A DNA stretch of 22,588 nt from DATDCY01 sp031406795 [NCBI: Candidatus Rokuibacteriota bacterium] (GTDB taxonomy: Bacteria; JAUVQV01), in assembly GCA_031406795.1 (NCBI GenBank), contig JANOHV010000276.1:1-22588 (forward strand). Reading direction: 5' to 3'. Position 1 is the first letter of the stretch. Every line of letters begins with the position of its first letter. Below, piece by piece: positions 7,811 to 15,124 of the stretch. A program made the translations under genes and the position numbers. The notes under the pieces are model-generated. The model was not told where the DNA came from. It searched no databases and worked only from the letters and a program-made list of their open reading frames with translations.

Positions 7811-9112
7811 TCATTGCATGAACGTGTCGGGCAGCCAGAGGGAGATGCCGGGGACCAGCAGCAGGATGATCAGGCAGACGGCCATCCCGAGGATGTGCGG
7901 GTAGATCCCCCGGTAGATCGTGCCGACGGGCGTGCCCGTGACGCCGGCGACCACGAAGGCGTTGATCGCCACCGGCGGCAGGATGATGCCGATCATCGTC
8001 ACCACCGAGACAATCACGCCGAACCACACCGGGTCGTAGCCCAGTTTGAGCACCAGCGGCAGGAAGATCGGCGTGGCCAGGATCAGGAAAGCCAGGTCTT
8101 CGATGAACGAGCCGCCGATCAGGTAGACGGCGACGATGATCAGCATGATGACGAACCGCGGCAGATCGAGCCCCCCCAGCCAGTCGGCGACGGTGGCGGG
8201 GATGCGCGTGACGACGAAGAAGTGGCCCATGATCGTCGCCCCGGCGATCAGCGTGATGACCATCGTGGCGATGCGCAGCGCGTCCAGGACGGCCTTGGCG
8301 AAGCGCCGCGGCGTCATGTCGCGCTTGGCGACCGTGAGCAGCAGCACCGCAAAGCTGCCCACGCTGCCGGCCTCCGTCGGCGTGAAGAAACCCTTCATCA
8401 GGCCGCCGACCACGAGCAGAAAGACCAGCAGCACCCAGAAGATCGGCCCGAGCGAGCGCAGCCGCGCGGGCCAGCTCGAGCGCTCGCCGGCCGGGCCGAG
8501 CGCGGGGTTGATCCGGCACCAGGTGTACAGCGTGACGACGAAGGATCCGGCGATGAGCAGGCCCGGAATGATCCCGGCCAGGAAGAGCCGGCCGATCGAC
8601 GTCTCGGTCAGGATGCCGTAGACGATCAGCGTCACGCTCGGCGGGATCAACACCCCGAGCGTGCCGACGGTCGCCACGGTCCCGCAGGAGAGCCGCTTGT
8701 CGTAGCCGTAGCGGTCCATCTCGGGCACCGCGACGGTGGCGAAGGTCGCGGCCGTCGCCGGCGAGGAGCCGCAGATCGCCTTGAAGCCCGTCGCCGCCGC
8801 CACGGTGCCGATCGCCAGCCCGCCGGGGATATGCCCGAGGAAGCGGTAGGCGCAGTCGTAGAGGCCGCGCGCCACGCCGCCGCTGGCGCCGATCTGGCCC
8901 ATCAGCACGAAGAGGGGGATGACGGTGAAGCCGTAGGAGGTCAGGACGCTGAAGACGTCCTTCGCGAGCAGATTCATCGCCGCGTGGGTGTTGACGACCG
9001 CGGCGAAGCCGATGAAGCCGGCGATCGCCATCGCGAAACCGATCTCGATGCCCAGCGAGAAGAGGCCGAAGAGCAGGCAGATGACCAGGCCGCCGATGGC
9101 CGCGTGGCTCAC
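7811..9112 (-). CDS. dctM: TRAP transporter large permease, DctM family
   Basis: This very hydrophobic protein of about 433 residues has roughly 12 membrane segments. It carries DctM hallmarks such as AATGFKAICGSSPATAATF, GTLGVLIPPSVTLIVYG and IGIILPPVAINAFVV. DctM is the main translocating subunit of tripartite ATP-independent periplasmic (TRAP) transporters, which use the sodium or proton gradient. I chose the GTG start at 9112 because it overlaps the dctQ stop as GTGA (9112-9109), a coupling arrangement, and because the family N-terminus begins there. An in-frame ATG at 9274 would add a non-hydrophobic, Arg-rich stretch that is only a shadow of dctQ. The gene is third in dctP-dctQ-dctM-uspA. 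Confidence 0.93.
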   Translation of the reverse strand: MSHAAIGGLVICLLFGLFSLGIEIGFAMAIAGFIGFAAVVNTHAAMNLLAKDVFSVLTSYGFTVIPLFVLMGQIGASGGVARGLYDCAYRFLGHIPGGLAIGTVAAATGFKAICGSSPATAATFATVAVPEMDRYGYDKRLSCGTVATVGTLGVLIPPSVTLIVYGILTETSIGRLFLAGIIPGLLIAGSFVVTLYTWCRINPALGPAGERSSWPARLRSLGPIFWVLLVFLLVVGGLMKGFFTPTEAGSVGSFAVLLLTVAKRDMTPRRFAKAVLDALRIATMVITLIAGATIMGHFFVVTRIPATVADWLGGLDLPRFVIMLIIVAVYLIGGSFIEDLAFLILATPIFLPLVLKLGYDPVWFGVIVSVVTMIGIILPPVAINAFVVAGVTGTPVGTIYRGIYPHILGMAVCLIILLLVPGISLWLPDTFMQ

Positions 9113-9594
9113 CGCGCGCCCCCGTCTCCGGCAAGCCCTTCGGCGGCGAGGACCAGGCACTCCACCGCGCAGGCGGTCGCGATCCCCCAGGCGAGCAGGA
9201 AGTGCGGCAGGTGCAATAGCGGCGTCATGTCGCCGGTGCGCCGCAGGTCGGCGCCCATCGCGAAGAGGTTCCACGCGATCAGCGCGAAGAGGCCCGCGCC
9301 GATCACCCGGGTCAGCGCGCTCAGCGCGCGGCCGGGCGCCGGGGGCAGGCGCCGCGTGAGAAAGTCCATCAGCACCTGCCCCTTGTCGAGCGAGGTCTGC
9401 GGCAGGGAGAAGCCGATCGCCACCGCACCGAGAAAGCCGACGAGTTCGTAGGTGCCCGTGATCGGGGCCTTGAACGAACGCAGCACGACGTCCGCCACCG
9501 TCACGAGCATCATGCCCACGAGCGCCGCGCCCCCGGCCCAGTGCATCCCGCGCGCGAGCGGGCGCACGGCCTCTATCGGCTTCACCCGCGGCAT
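9109..9594 (-). CDS. dctQ: TRAP transporter small permease, DctQ family
   Basis: The 161-residue membrane protein has four hydrophobic helices and DctQ-type features. A helix with DVVLRSFKAPITGTYELVG is followed by a conserved loop with Q-x-x-L-D-K-G-QVLMDFLTRRLP. It is the small membrane partner that joins DctM in the tripartite transporter. It starts 4 bases after the dctP stop and its stop overlaps the dctM GTG, so dctP, dctQ and dctM form one translationally coupled unit. Confidence 0.92.
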   Translation of the reverse strand: MPRVKPIEAVRPLARGMHWAGGAALVGMMLVTVADVVLRSFKAPITGTYELVGFLGAVAIGFSLPQTSLDKGQVLMDFLTRRLPPAPGRALSALTRVIGAGLFALIAWNLFAMGADLRRTGDMTPLLHLPHFLLAWGIATACAVECLVLAAEGLAGDGGAR

Positions 9595-9598
9595 GAGC

Positions 9599-10618
9599 CT
9601 AAGGATTGGCCTTGAGCCAGTCCCTGCAGAATGCTAGCGCCTCATCGCCCGGAAGACCCTTGCCCTTGGCCGCCGTGGCGTAGTCGGCGAGGATCGGCTG
9701 AACCAGCTGGGCCCAGCGCGCGTCCTCGGCCGGCGCAAGTTCGATGATCTTCACGCCCTTGCCGATGGCGAACTCCGTGCCGGCCTTGTCGAAGTCGTCC
9801 CACGCCTTGCCGGCGCGGTCGACGAACTCGCGGTTGACCGCCTCGATCGCGGCCTGCGCCTCCTTCGGCAGCGACTCCCACTTCTGGCGGTTGATCGCGA
9901 CGAAGAAGCCGAGCGAATACGAGGAGCCGATGTTCCGGGTCGTGAACTTCACGACTTCAGCGAATTTCCACCCCTTGAGCGTCTCGATCGGCGAGACCAG
10001 TCCGTCGACGACGCCCTTCTGGAGCGCGTCGTACGCCTCGTTCTGGGGCATCGCCACCGGCGTCGCGCCGAGGGCCGCCACGATGCGCGAGCTGCCGCCG
10101 GTGCAGCGGATCTTCAGCCCCTTGAGGTCCTCGAGTTTCTCGACCGGCTTTTTCGTGTGCAGGATCCCCGGGCCGTGGGCCATCAGGTACATGACCTTGA
10201 CGTCGGCCAGCTCCTTCGGCTGGAACTTGGCGTAGTAGGCGTTGGCGAGCCGGGTCGCCTGCAGTCCGCTCGCATAGCCGAGCGGCAGATCGAGCACCTC
10301 GGTGAGCGGGAAGCGTCCCTTGGAGTAGGCAAGGACCGACATCCCGATGTCCGCGATCCCGTTGACGACCCCGTCGTAGGTCTGGTCCGCCGGGGTCAGC
10401 GTCGCCCCGGGGAAGATCGTGATCTTGACGGCGTTGTTCGAGCGCTTTTCAACCTCGCGCGCCCACTCGGTCGCGAGCAGCGTGTGCCCGTGGGTCGCGG
10501 GGAAGAAGAGCGAGTAGTTCAGCTCCACCGGCTTGCCGGCGGCGCCGGCGGCCGGGACCTGCCAGGAAAATCCAACCGCAAGTACAACTGCCAGGACGGA
10601 CAGCGCCACTTTCTTCAT
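9599..10618 (-). CDS. dctP: TRAP transporter periplasmic solute-binding protein, DctP family
   Basis: The 339-residue protein has a Sec signal peptide (MKKVALSVLAVVLAVGFSW, cleavage near PAAGAAG). A DctP fold follows: LNYSLFFPATHGHTLLATEWAREVEKRSN, the ligand region LKGLKIRCTGGSSRIVAALG with the conserved carboxylate-binding Arg, and ALQKGVVDGLVSPIETL. It captures a solute, most often an organic acid, in the periplasm and delivers it to DctQM. The substrate cannot be read from sequence. The start at 10618 is set by AAGGAGGG 5 bases upstream and by the signal peptide; an ATG 21 bases earlier is less likely. It is the first gene of the operon. The arrangement suggests expression from the 10619-10700 region. 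Confidence 0.93.
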   Translation of the reverse strand: MKKVALSVLAVVLAVGFSWQVPAAGAAGKPVELNYSLFFPATHGHTLLATEWAREVEKRSNNAVKITIFPGATLTPADQTYDGVVNGIADIGMSVLAYSKGRFPLTEVLDLPLGYASGLQATRLANAYYAKFQPKELADVKVMYLMAHGPGILHTKKPVEKLEDLKGLKIRCTGGSSRIVAALGATPVAMPQNEAYDALQKGVVDGLVSPIETLKGWKFAEVVKFTTRNIGSSYSLGFFVAINRQKWESLPKEAQAAIEAVNREFVDRAGKAWDDFDKAGTEFAIGKGVKIIELAPAEDARWAQLVQPILADYATAAKGKGLPGDEALAFCRDWLKANP

Positions 10619-10658
10619 CTCAACCCTCCTTGAGTGCATTTATCTCGTTCTGCGGGCG

Positions 10659-10692
10659 CTAGTATTTGCCCGGTTTGGCCGTGGTTTGTCAA
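10659..10692 (-). promoter_or_regulatory. Possible promoter region of the dctPQM operon
   Basis: On the minus strand TTGACA lies at 10692-10687, and A/T-rich candidates (CAAATA, TACTAG) follow 18-22 bases later. The -35 is perfect but no -10 fits well at the standard spacing. I regard it as a weak candidate. No clear sigma-54 motif is present here. Confidence 0.25.
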
Positions 10693-10815
10693 CGATCTGA
10701 TTTCCCTGTACCCGTTATCAGCCCGCTATTTCAAGAAAGGACTGATCTCGCCGGTCTCGTTATTTTCGCGTCCTGAGGAAGTCCTCAACCCCGCGACGCA
10801 CGTGCCCGCTCACGG

Positions 10816-10845
10816 TTGACAAGCCTCCTTTCGCCGCATTAGTAT
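10816..10845 (+). promoter_or_regulatory. Promoter of the toxin-antitoxin module
   Basis: TTGACA (10816-10821) is followed after 18 bases by TAGTAT (10840-10845). It lies about 45 bases before the antitoxin start and directly in front of a palindrome, fitting a self-repressed promoter. Confidence 0.55.
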
Positions 10846-10848
10846 TAA

Positions 10849-10863
10849 TGGTCATAATGACCA
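10849..10863 (+). promoter_or_regulatory. Palindromic operator, likely antitoxin-binding site
   Basis: A perfect 7-base inverted repeat about a single central base reads TGGTCATAATGACCA. A further GACCAT half-site follows at 10867-10872, mirroring ATGGTC at 10848-10853. Phd/YefM antitoxins bind such palindromes at their own promoter, so autoregulation is inferred. Confidence 0.6.
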
Positions 10864-10892
10864 ACTGGACCATCTGAACTGGGAGAGACTCC

Positions 10893-11171
10893 ATGCCAAC
10901 GGTTTCCGTTGCCGAAGCGAAAAGCCACCTCTCCGAGTTGATCGCAAAAAATGCCCACAGCCACGAGCGCTTCATCATCACCCGCCGTGACAAGCCGGTG
11001 GCAGCCTTAGTGAGCATCGACGACCTGCGGATCATTGAACAGCACCAGCAGCGGCAGGGGTTGGCGGCAGTCGCTGGAAAATGGCGCGGGTTCGAGGAAG
11101 TTGCTGCCGCCCTGGGAAACCTGGCCTCGTTACGCCGGAAAGGCGGCGGAGGCCGCGATGTATCTCTTTGA
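10893..11171 (+). CDS. Antitoxin, Phd/YefM family
   Basis: The 92-residue protein begins with the typical Phd/YefM fold: VSVAEAKSHLSELIAKN, then RFIITRRDKPVAALVSIDDLRII. This N-terminal half binds DNA and dimerises in the family. The C-terminal part, which usually wraps the toxin, is rich in charged and Gly residues. GGGAGAG lies just before the ATG. The stop overlaps the toxin start by 14 bases, so antitoxin and toxin are translated together. The pair is on the plus strand, opposite to all flanking genes, and has its own promoter and operator, which suggests independent acquisition. Confidence 0.85.
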   Translation: MPTVSVAEAKSHLSELIAKNAHSHERFIITRRDKPVAALVSIDDLRIIEQHQQRQGLAAVAGKWRGFEEVAAALGNLASLRRKGGGGRDVSL

Positions 11172-11562
11172 CACGGATGTCATCACCAATGTCTTCAAAC
11201 CGAAACCCGCCCCGAAACTCCTGAAGCGACTGGCAGCCGTTGAGCGGCGGCACCAGTATGTCGCCACCACCACGGTGGCCGAGATCGTGTATGGCGCCTG
11301 GAAAAGCGAACGCCCTCAGTATCACCTGGATAATCTGGAAAAGATTCTGCTTCCCGCCGTAAGTATCGTGAGCCTGGACGGCAAGGCCGCCTATGTCTGC
11401 GGCGCCCTTCGCGCGCGTCTCGAAAAAGCGGGCACGCCGCTCGCGTTGGCCGATCTCGAAATCGCCGCTATCGCCATCTCCAACCAATTCACTCTGGTAA
11501 CAGGCAACGTGCGGCACTTTACCAGAATCCCGGAACTATCCGTTGAAGATTGGCTCGCCTGA
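11158..11562 (+). CDS. vapC: PIN-domain toxin, VapC family ribonuclease
   Basis: This 134-residue PIN domain starts MYLFDTDVITN. The acidic catalytic residues are D5 and/or D7, E42 (TTVAEIVYG) and D99 (LALADLEIAAIA), with N117 in TGNVRHF at the fourth position. PIN toxins are metal-dependent ribonucleases that cut tRNA or rRNA. The active site looks complete. The start at 11158 overlaps the antitoxin end and fits the family N-terminus; the frame is open further upstream but that part is antitoxin shadow. Pairing with a Phd/YefM antitoxin rather than VapB is a known mixed arrangement. The RNA target is unknown. Confidence 0.87.
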   Translation: MYLFDTDVITNVFKPKPAPKLLKRLAAVERRHQYVATTTVAEIVYGAWKSERPQYHLDNLEKILLPAVSIVSLDGKAAYVCGALRARLEKAGTPLALADLEIAAIAISNQFTLVTGNVRHFTRIPELSVEDWLA

Positions 11563-11730
11563 CGGAGACGATACAATGCCGGTTCAATCACTTCCCGCCC
11601 TGGGACTGCAGGTGACATCTCTGTGCTCCTACGGCCTTGCGGGTTCCGAAAATTCTGGCTCGCGGGATTCTTTTGTGGAGATCGCAATGGGGGGAGATTG
11701 CATTCAGCCTGCGGATCGAATCTGTCGGCA

Positions 11731-13569
11731 TCAGCTTCCGCGGACCGCCTCGAGCTCCTCCCAGCGACGGTACGCCTCCGCAAGCTCCTGATCGAGCTGC
11801 GCGAGCCGCGCGGTCACTTTCGCCACGGCGTCCTTCGCGGTGCGGTAGTAGTTCGGGTCCGCCAGGGTCAGGTGCAGGGTCTCGCGCTCCATCTCCAGTT
11901 CGTTGATCCTCTCCGGCAGGGCCTCGAGCTCGCGGACTTCCTTGTAGGATAACTTTTTCGGCTTCGCGGGCTTTCCCGGCGCCGCCGCGCCGGCCGGCAG
12001 GACCGCGCTCTTCGGCGGCGGCGCGCTCCTGGCCGCCTGCTGTTTCTCGCTCTCCGCCACCGCCGCGGCCTGCCGGATCCAGTCGTCGTAGCCGCCGACG
12101 TACTCCCGCACCTCGCCGTCGCCCGCGAGCACCAGCGTGCTGGTCACCACGTTGTTCAGGAACTCCCGGTCGTGGCTCACGAGCAGCAGCGTCCCGGCGT
12201 ACTCCTGCAGCAGTTCCTCGAGCAGGTCCAGCGTCTCGACATCAAGGTCGTTGGTCGGCTCGTCCATCACCAGGACGTTGGAGGGCCGGGTGAAGAGCTT
12301 GGCCAGCAGCAGGCGGTTGCGCTCACCGCCCGAGAGGATGCGCACCGGACTGCGCGCCCGCTCCGGCGTGAAGAGGAAATCCTGCAGATAGCCGATGATG
12401 TGCCGCGGCCGGCCGTTGATGGTGACCGTGTCGTTCCCCTCGCCGACGTTCTGCTGGACGGACTTGTCCAGATCCAGCTTCTCCCGCAGCTGGTCGAAGT
12501 AGAGCACCTCCAGCCGGCTGCCGAGCTTCACCGTCCCGTGCTGCGGCGCCAGCTCCCCGAGCAGCAGCCGCAGCAGCGTGGTCTTGCCCGAGCCGTTGGG
12601 GCCGATGATGCCGACCTTGTCGCCGCTGATGATCGTGGTCGTCAGGTTGGCGATCACCGGCCGGCCGCCATAGCCGAACGTCGCCCCCTGCGCTTCCACC
12701 ACCACTTTGCCGGAGCGCTCGGCGTCCTGGATCTGGATCCTCGCCGTGCCCACCCGCGTCCGCCGCGCCCGCCGCTCCTCCCGCAACGCCTGCAACGCCC
12801 GGACCCGTCCTTCATTGCGCGTGCGGCGCGCCTTGATCCCCTGGCGGACCCAGACCTCCTCCTCGGCCAGCTTCTTGTCGAAGAGCGCCTGCCGGGTGAT
12901 CTCCGCGGCCAGCAATTCCTCCCGCCGCGCAACGAAGGCGTCGTACCCGCAGTCGAAAGCGAAGAGACTCCCCCGGTCCAGTTCGGCGACCCGGTTGGAG
13001 ATCCGGCGCGCGAAGGCGCGATCGTGCGTCACGAACATCAGCGTCCGGACCTGCTTGAGCAGGAAGCCCTCGAGCCACTCGATGCTCTCGATGTCCAGGT
13101 GGTTGGTCGGTTCGTCGAGCAGCAGGATGTCCGGGGCCGACGCCAGCGCCCGCGCCAGCATCGCGCGGCGCTTGGTGCCGCCGGAGAGCGTCTCGAAGGG
13201 CGCCTCCCCTTCGAGCTTGAGTCGGGACAGGACGCGCTCAACCGCCTGGTGGTGACGCCAGCTGTCGGCGTTCTCGGAATGATCGTGGCCATCCCCAGTC
13301 CCGCCGGCCACGACCTCGAAAACCGTCCCGGTCAGTCCCTGGGGAATCTCCTGGGAGACCAGCGCCACCTTCAACCCCTGCTGGCGAAAGATCTCGCCGC
13401 CGTCGGGGTTGATCTCCCCGGTAATCAGCTTCAGCAGCGTCGATTTCCCGGTGCCGTTGCGCCCCATCAGGCAGAGCCGCTCGCCCGCCTCGAGCTGCAG
13501 GTTGATTCCATCCAACAGCGGCGGCCCGCCGAAGGCCACGCTGACGCTTCGCAAACTGATCAAGGCCAT
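11731..13569 (-). CDS. uup: ABC-F family ATPase Uup
   Basis: The 612-residue protein has two intact ABC domains. NBD1 has Walker A GRNGTGKST (36-44), signature LSGGTKRR (128-135) and LDEPTNHLD. NBD2 has Walker A GPNGSGKTT (323-331), signature LSGGERNR (412-419) and MDEPTNDLD. The charged interdomain linker spans about 215-285. The C-terminal 75 residues are a charged coiled coil (KKLSYKEVRELEALPERI onward) that matches the Uup C-terminal domain, known to bind branched DNA in E. coli Uup. Family roles include ribosome-linked functions and limiting precise transposon excision. The start at 13569 has GGGGGTG upstream. It is the second ABC-F gene within 7 kb, and unlike the YbiT homologue it retains both canonical Walker A motifs. 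Confidence 0.93.
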   Translation of the reverse strand: MALISLRSVSVAFGGPPLLDGINLQLEAGERLCLMGRNGTGKSTLLKLITGEINPDGGEIFRQQGLKVALVSQEIPQGLTGTVFEVVAGGTGDGHDHSENADSWRHHQAVERVLSRLKLEGEAPFETLSGGTKRRAMLARALASAPDILLLDEPTNHLDIESIEWLEGFLLKQVRTLMFVTHDRAFARRISNRVAELDRGSLFAFDCGYDAFVARREELLAAEITRQALFDKKLAEEEVWVRQGIKARRTRNEGRVRALQALREERRARRTRVGTARIQIQDAERSGKVVVEAQGATFGYGGRPVIANLTTTIISGDKVGIIGPNGSGKTTLLRLLLGELAPQHGTVKLGSRLEVLYFDQLREKLDLDKSVQQNVGEGNDTVTINGRPRHIIGYLQDFLFTPERARSPVRILSGGERNRLLLAKLFTRPSNVLVMDEPTNDLDVETLDLLEELLQEYAGTLLLVSHDREFLNNVVTSTLVLAGDGEVREYVGGYDDWIRQAAAVAESEKQQAARSAPPPKSAVLPAGAAAPGKPAKPKKLSYKEVRELEALPERINELEMERETLHLTLADPNYYRTAKDAVAKVTARLAQLDQELAEAYRRWEELEAVRGS

Positions 13570-13601
13570 CGAATCACCCCCGCGGGAACAATTTTTCGGT
13601 G

Positions 13602-13632
13602 ATTGTAGCCTAGTGCGGGCTTTTTGCCCGCA
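13602..13632 (-). promoter_or_regulatory. Upstream region of uup: -10-like TACAAT and overlapping hairpin
   Basis: On the minus strand TACAAT (13607-13602) lies 32 bases before the uup ATG. A perfect 7-base inverted repeat, TGCGGGC / GCCCGCA with a TTTTT loop (13614-13632 on plus), occupies the place of the -35/spacer. A TTGCGG hexamer within the hairpin arm is 20 bases from the -10, which is too far for a good match. The hairpin could be an operator or the end of a transcript; no T-run follows it on either strand. Confidence 0.3.
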
Positions 13633-13725
13633 AGACTATGCAGGCTTGTCAATGAGAACGTTTTTGATTCGGCATTTCGATCGGCACTGTTTGAAAAGGT
13701 TGTTTGAAATCGTCGCGCCGCGCGA

Positions 13726-13774
13726 TGATTTCCGGGAGTAGTAGACCAGACGCCTCTGAGGCGCACGGAAATCA
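13726..13774. repeat. Nested inverted repeat downstream of the cytochrome gene
   Basis: Outer arms TGATTTCCG (13726-13734) and CGGAAATCA (13766-13774) are perfect complements of 9 bases. They enclose a second perfect stem CGCCT-CTG-AGGCG (13751-13763). It lies about 50 bases beyond the cytochrome stop and between it and uup. It could be an mRNA 3' structure or a small mobile-repeat remnant. No T-run is seen. Confidence 0.45.
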
Positions 13775-13820
13775 CGTACCGGTCAGCGGGTGGCGCGGCG
13801 GGGATGTCGGACGAGTTCTG

Positions 13821-14924
13821 TTACCGTCTCACCGGAAGCTTGTCGCGCATCGTGTACTGGGGTCCCTTGAGCAGATACCGCGTGTCCGACTGGTGCGGGT
13901 CGTGGCAATCCACGCACCCCTTGCCCGGCGCATTGCAGGCCACGGCCGCAACGGTGTCGCGGGCGGCGTGACATTTCCCGCACAGCCCCCCCTGCTCCAG
14001 CCGCAGATGCGCGCTGCCGTAACCGCCGTGGGGGTCGTGGCAGGCGAGGCAATCCCCCACCGCAAGCGGGCCGTGGACATAGCGCTTTCCGCCGATCAGG
14101 TCGTGGCACCCGTAGCAAAGCGCCGTTTCGGTGCGCTTGCCCGCCGAGTTCAACTCGGTCATCTTCCCATGGCACTCGAGGCACTGCGCCCGATTGCCGG
14201 TGAGGTGGCCCGAAGAGGCGCGTTCGTAGCCGTCCATGGCGCTCTCCCCGTGAAAGACCTCGCCTTTCCAGAGGAGGAGTTCGCCCTGCGCGATTTCGAC
14301 GCGATTCACGCCCTCCTGAAGCCTGAGCCACGTGGAGAAACCGCCATCCTTGACATGGACATGGAACTCGGACCCATTGAGGCGCACCGTCAACTCCGAC
14401 CCCGGGAGCAGCGCGGACCTGCCAATGAGGGCGAGATGTTCCTCCTGGATCAACGCCCCTTCGAGCGGCGAGACGATTTCGATGCGCGGCGCGGATTCAG
14501 CGTCGTGTCGATGGCAGGCCAGGCAGAGTTCGCGTCTGAGATTCGAGATCCGCAGACGGCCGCCCGCTTCACCCCGTTGGTCGTGCCGGCCGGGATCGTG
14601 GCAAGTGGCGCAGGTGGCGCGGCCCTCTTCGTCGAGAGGCAGCCCGGCGGTGCGCCGCTCGTCGACCGGCTGGCGGCCTTCGTGGCTCCTGCCGTCTTCA
14701 CAGGCACTGTGGCATTTTCCGCAATTCGCGTGTTTCTCCGTGAGGCTTCCGCCACCATCGCCTGCAGCTACCCTCGCCGATGCCAGCGGGCGCTGAACAC
14801 CAGGCACCTCGCCGCGCGGGTCTCGTTGACCCGCTTTCGCCTGCCCGGAAAGCAAAAACAGCGCACTTGTCAAGGCCGCCACTGCCGCGGCCGCGAATTT
14901 CACTCCGCCAACTCCTGTCCGCAT
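13821..14924 (-). CDS. Octaheme c-type cytochrome with central beta domain, exported
   Basis: From ATG 14924 the protein has 367 residues and a Sec signal peptide (about 1-31, ending GQAKA). There are eight CxxCH heme sites: CGKCH 68-72, CATCH 105-109, CLACH 134-138, CLECH 248-252, CYGCH 270-274, CLACH 292-296, CGKCH 315-319 and CVDCH 337-341. Between hemes 3 and 4 is a heme-free region of about 80 residues (145-225; IEIVSPLEGALI, LTVRLNGSEFHVHV) resembling an Ig-like or fibronectin-like fold. Several motifs continue as HDPH, typical of doubled-CxxCH cytochromes of Geobacter-like bacteria. The likely role is periplasmic or outer-surface electron transfer. GAGGAG lies 10 bases before the start. 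The open frame extends 39 codons further upstream, but that part has no signal features. Confidence 0.9.
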   Translation of the reverse strand: MRTGVGGVKFAAAAVAALTSALFLLSGQAKAGQRDPRGEVPGVQRPLASARVAAGDGGGSLTEKHANCGKCHSACEDGRSHEGRQPVDERRTAGLPLDEEGRATCATCHDPGRHDQRGEAGGRLRISNLRRELCLACHRHDAESAPRIEIVSPLEGALIQEEHLALIGRSALLPGSELTVRLNGSEFHVHVKDGGFSTWLRLQEGVNRVEIAQGELLLWKGEVFHGESAMDGYERASSGHLTGNRAQCLECHGKMTELNSAGKRTETALCYGCHDLIGGKRYVHGPLAVGDCLACHDPHGGYGSAHLRLEQGGLCGKCHAARDTVAAVACNAPGKGCVDCHDPHQSDTRYLLKGPQYTMRDKLPVRR

Positions 14925-14970
14925 CGCCTTTCTCCTCACGATCGTTCGTTGTTCCACGATACGTTTCAGA

Positions 14971-14986
14971 AGCAAGTTGCGTGCCG
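14971..14986 (-). promoter_or_regulatory. Sigma-54 (-24/-12) promoter of the octaheme cytochrome gene
   Basis: On the minus strand CGGCACG-CAAC-TTGCT matches the RpoN consensus TGGCACG-N4-TTGCW with one mismatch, with exact GG-N10-GC spacing (GG at 14985-14984, GC at 14973-14972). The predicted start of transcription is near 14960, leaving a leader of about 36 bases with a good ribosome site. An activator would be needed; none is encoded in the window. Confidence 0.65.
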
Positions 14987-15048
14987 GAAGAGAGTGGCGC
15001 GGCTGATGGCCACAAAAAAAGCGGTACCGGGAAGTCTTCATACAAGCG

Positions 15049-15114
15049 CCCTTCGACCGTTCGACCGTTCGACAAGCTCACGGCTCACGGCTCAGGGCTC
15101 AGGGCGAACGCTAC
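15049..15114. repeat. Short tandem repeats built on a CCTTCGACAAGCTCAGGGCGAACG-type element
   Basis: Three copies of TTCGAC(CG) at 15052-15073 are followed by five 7-base units at 15076-15110: GCTCACG twice, GCTCAGG twice, then GCGAACG. The outer ends (TTCG...CGAA) are complementary. Together they look like an expanded version of a dispersed intergenic repeat whose core reads TTCGACAAGCTCAGGGCGAA. Confidence 0.6.
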
Positions 15115-15124
15115 TGATGGGGCC

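Noticed and set aside
7766-9451. A 561-codon plus-strand frame rich in Asp, His, Arg and Gln
   Set aside because: It is the antisense shadow of dctM and dctQ; the repeated D-x-H pattern reflects complements of hydrophobic codons.
11563-11730. Gap between vapC and uup searched for a small gene or terminator
   Set aside because: Short frames here lack ribosome sites and family resemblance, and no convincing hairpin with a T-run was found.
12172-13602. Plus-strand 476-codon frame opposite uup
   Set aside because: Antisense to a protein with two complete ABC signatures; no domain of its own.
14925-15041. 39-residue N-terminal extension of the cytochrome
   Set aside because: It overlaps the sigma-54-like promoter, lacks signal-peptide features, and ATG 14924 has a good ribosome site followed by a classic signal sequence.
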